DNA from: Flavobacteriales bacterium UBA2798
Lineage (GTDB): Bacteria > Bacteroidota > Bacteroidia > Flavobacteriales_D > UBA2798
Assembly: GCA_002351955.1 (NCBI GenBank)
Contig: DEHO01000008.1
Location: 42,776-49,824 of the forward strand
Direction of reading: 5' to 3'
Length of the DNA stretch: 7,049 nucleotides
The position numbers and the translations under genes are program-made. The number at the start of each line of letters is the position of its first letter. Within the stretch, counting starts at the first letter, position 1. Of the stretch, positions 6,172 to 7,049 are shown one piece after another. Below the pieces are notes generated by a model. That model ran no database searches. It had not been told where the DNA came from and saw only the letters and a list, made by a program, of their open reading frames with translations.

Positions 6172-6198
6172 TTGACGTGTAGGAAATTGATATATTTG
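6172..6198 (+). promoter_or_regulatory. Candidate sucD promoter, TTG and TATATTTG
   Basis: TTG at 6172-6174 and TATATTTG at 6191-6198 match the Bacteroidota -33 and -7 elements, with a 16-base spacer that is slightly short of the usual range. Predicted transcription would start near 6204, giving a leader of about 27 nt before the ATG at 6232. The leader is A-rich and lacks a Shine-Dalgarno sequence, as is usual in this phylum. Confidence 0.55.
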
Positions 6199-6231
6199 GG
6201 CTGCCAATTCATAAACCGAAAAATACACACC

Positions 6232-7049
6232 ATGGGCGTTTTAGTGAACAAGAATTCAAAAGTCATTGTACAGGGCTTTACCGGAAGCGAAGGATCTTTC
6301 CACGCCGGACAAATGATCGAGTACGGAACCAATGTTGTGGGTGGTGTCACCCCCGGCAAAGGCGGAACAACCCACCTCGACCGTCCGGTTTTTAATACTG
6401 TTCAGGACGCTGTTGAAAAAGCAGGGGCTGATGTTTCTATCATATTTGTTCCACCGGCATTTGCTGCGGACGCTATCATGGAAGCTGCTGCTGCAGGAAT
6501 CAAGGTGATCGTTTGTATCACTGAAGGAATTCCTGTAAACGACATGGTTAAAGTGAAAGAATTCCTCAAGGGACGTAACATTACGCTTATTGGACCTAAC
6601 TGTCCGGGTGTAATTACTGCCGGAGAAGCGAAAGTGGGTATCATGCCCGGTTTTGTGTTCAAACCAGGCCGTATTGGAATCGTTTCCAAATCGGGAACAC
6701 TTACATACGAAGCCGCCGATCAGATTGTTAAAGCAGGGATGGGCGTATCAACCGCAATTGGTATTGGTGGGGATCCTATTATTGGAACTCCGACCAAAGA
6801 AGCTGTTGAAATGCTGATGAACGACCCCGAAACCGACGCAATTGTGATGATTGGTGAAATCGGTGGTAACTATGAAGCACTTGCATCACGTTGGATCAAA
6901 GAGAACGGTAAAAAGCCTGTAGTTGGGTTCATCGCCGGACAAACTGCTCCAAAAGGCCGTAAAATGGGTCACGCCGGTGCAATTGTAGGTGGTGCAGAAG
7001 ATTCTGCTGAAGCTAAGATGAAAATCATGGCAGAATGTGGAATTCACGT
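6232..7049 (+). CDS. sucD: Succinyl-CoA ligase alpha subunit, 3' end beyond the window
   Basis: The frame from ATG 6232 is open to the right edge: 272 full codons of a protein usually about 290 long. With the beta subunit SucC it interconverts succinyl-CoA and succinate in the TCA cycle with substrate-level ATP or GTP formation. Seen here: the CoA-binding Rossmann part with GFTGSEGSFHAGQ (15-27) and VGGVTPGKGGTTH (36-48), FNTVQDAV, TEGIP (97-101), GPNCPGVITAGE (121-132), SKSGTLTYE (152-160), GIGGDPIIG (177-185), MIGEIGG (206-212), and GHAGAIVGG, where H247 corresponds to the phosphohistidine of the E. coli enzyme. The start gives MGVLVNKNSKVIVQGFTG, which lines up with the E. coli N-terminus (MSILIDKNTKVICQGFTG). 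sucC is not upstream; the neighbour is divergent mnmE, so sucD has its own promoter, and the two subunit genes are evidently separated unless sucC lies downstream. Confidence 0.97.
   Translation, partial: MGVLVNKNSKVIVQGFTGSEGSFHAGQMIEYGTNVVGGVTPGKGGTTHLDRPVFNTVQDAVEKAGADVSIIFVPPAFAADAIMEAAAAGIKVIVCITEGIPVNDMVKVKEFLKGRNITLIGPNCPGVITAGEAKVGIMPGFVFKPGRIGIVSKSGTLTYEAADQIVKAGMGVSTAIGIGGDPIIGTPTKEAVEMLMNDPETDAIVMIGEIGGNYEALASRWIKENGKKPVVGFIAGQTAPKGRKMGHAGAIVGGAEDSAEAKMKIMAECGIH

Noticed and set aside
6402..6689. Minus-strand open frame of 95 codons opposite sucD
   Set aside because: Low-complexity shadow of a strongly conserved gene.

Overview
The window looks like chromosomal DNA from a member of the Bacteroidota, probably a Flavobacteriales-like or related environmental lineage. 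Four things point there. Several intergenic regions carry the Bacteroidota -7 promoter motif TAnnTTTG. Only one start has a visible Shine-Dalgarno sequence. There is a secreted P-domain surface protein and a TPR-SpoIIE phosphatase of the kind abundant in that phylum. sucD stands without sucC beside it. The phylum is an inference from these features; no marker gene was compared with a database.

Layout, left to right. Positions 1-1443 (minus strand) hold a two-gene secreted-protein operon: a 127-residue exported protein of unknown function, then, after only two intervening bases, the first 352 residues of a large surface protein. That second protein has an Ig-like segment and a proprotein-convertase P-like domain, and it runs off the left edge. 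Positions 1444-1865 are a 422-bp non-coding region rich in inverted repeats, including a perfect 20-bp palindrome and a candidate rho-independent terminator that works only on the minus strand. Positions 1866-2249 (plus) encode a SiaC-type regulatory phosphoprotein (DUF1987). Nine bases after its stop, and convergent with it, lies the end of a 759-residue membrane phosphatase (2259-4538, minus) with a signal sequence, TPR array, transmembrane helix, coiled coil and SpoIIE/PP2C domain. mnmE (tRNA wobble-uridine modification GTPase, complete) follows at 4683-6065 on the minus strand. Divergent from it, sucD (succinyl-CoA ligase alpha subunit) starts at 6232 and runs off the right edge about 17 residues short of the usual end.

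The most interesting part is the convergent pair at 1866-4538. In Pseudomonas aeruginosa, the PP2C phosphatase SiaA and the kinase SiaB set the phosphorylation state of SiaC, which controls the diguanylate cyclase SiaD. Here a SiaC-family protein that keeps the phospho-acceptor threonine in a YFNTSSSK motif lies tail-to-tail with a phosphatase of the right catalytic class. This suggests a Bacteroidota version of that partner switch, driven by a putative periplasmic TPR sensor. No SiaB kinase or diguanylate cyclase is in the window, so the output is unknown. mnmE and sucD are ordinary housekeeping genes. I see no mobile element, CRISPR array, tRNA or rRNA.
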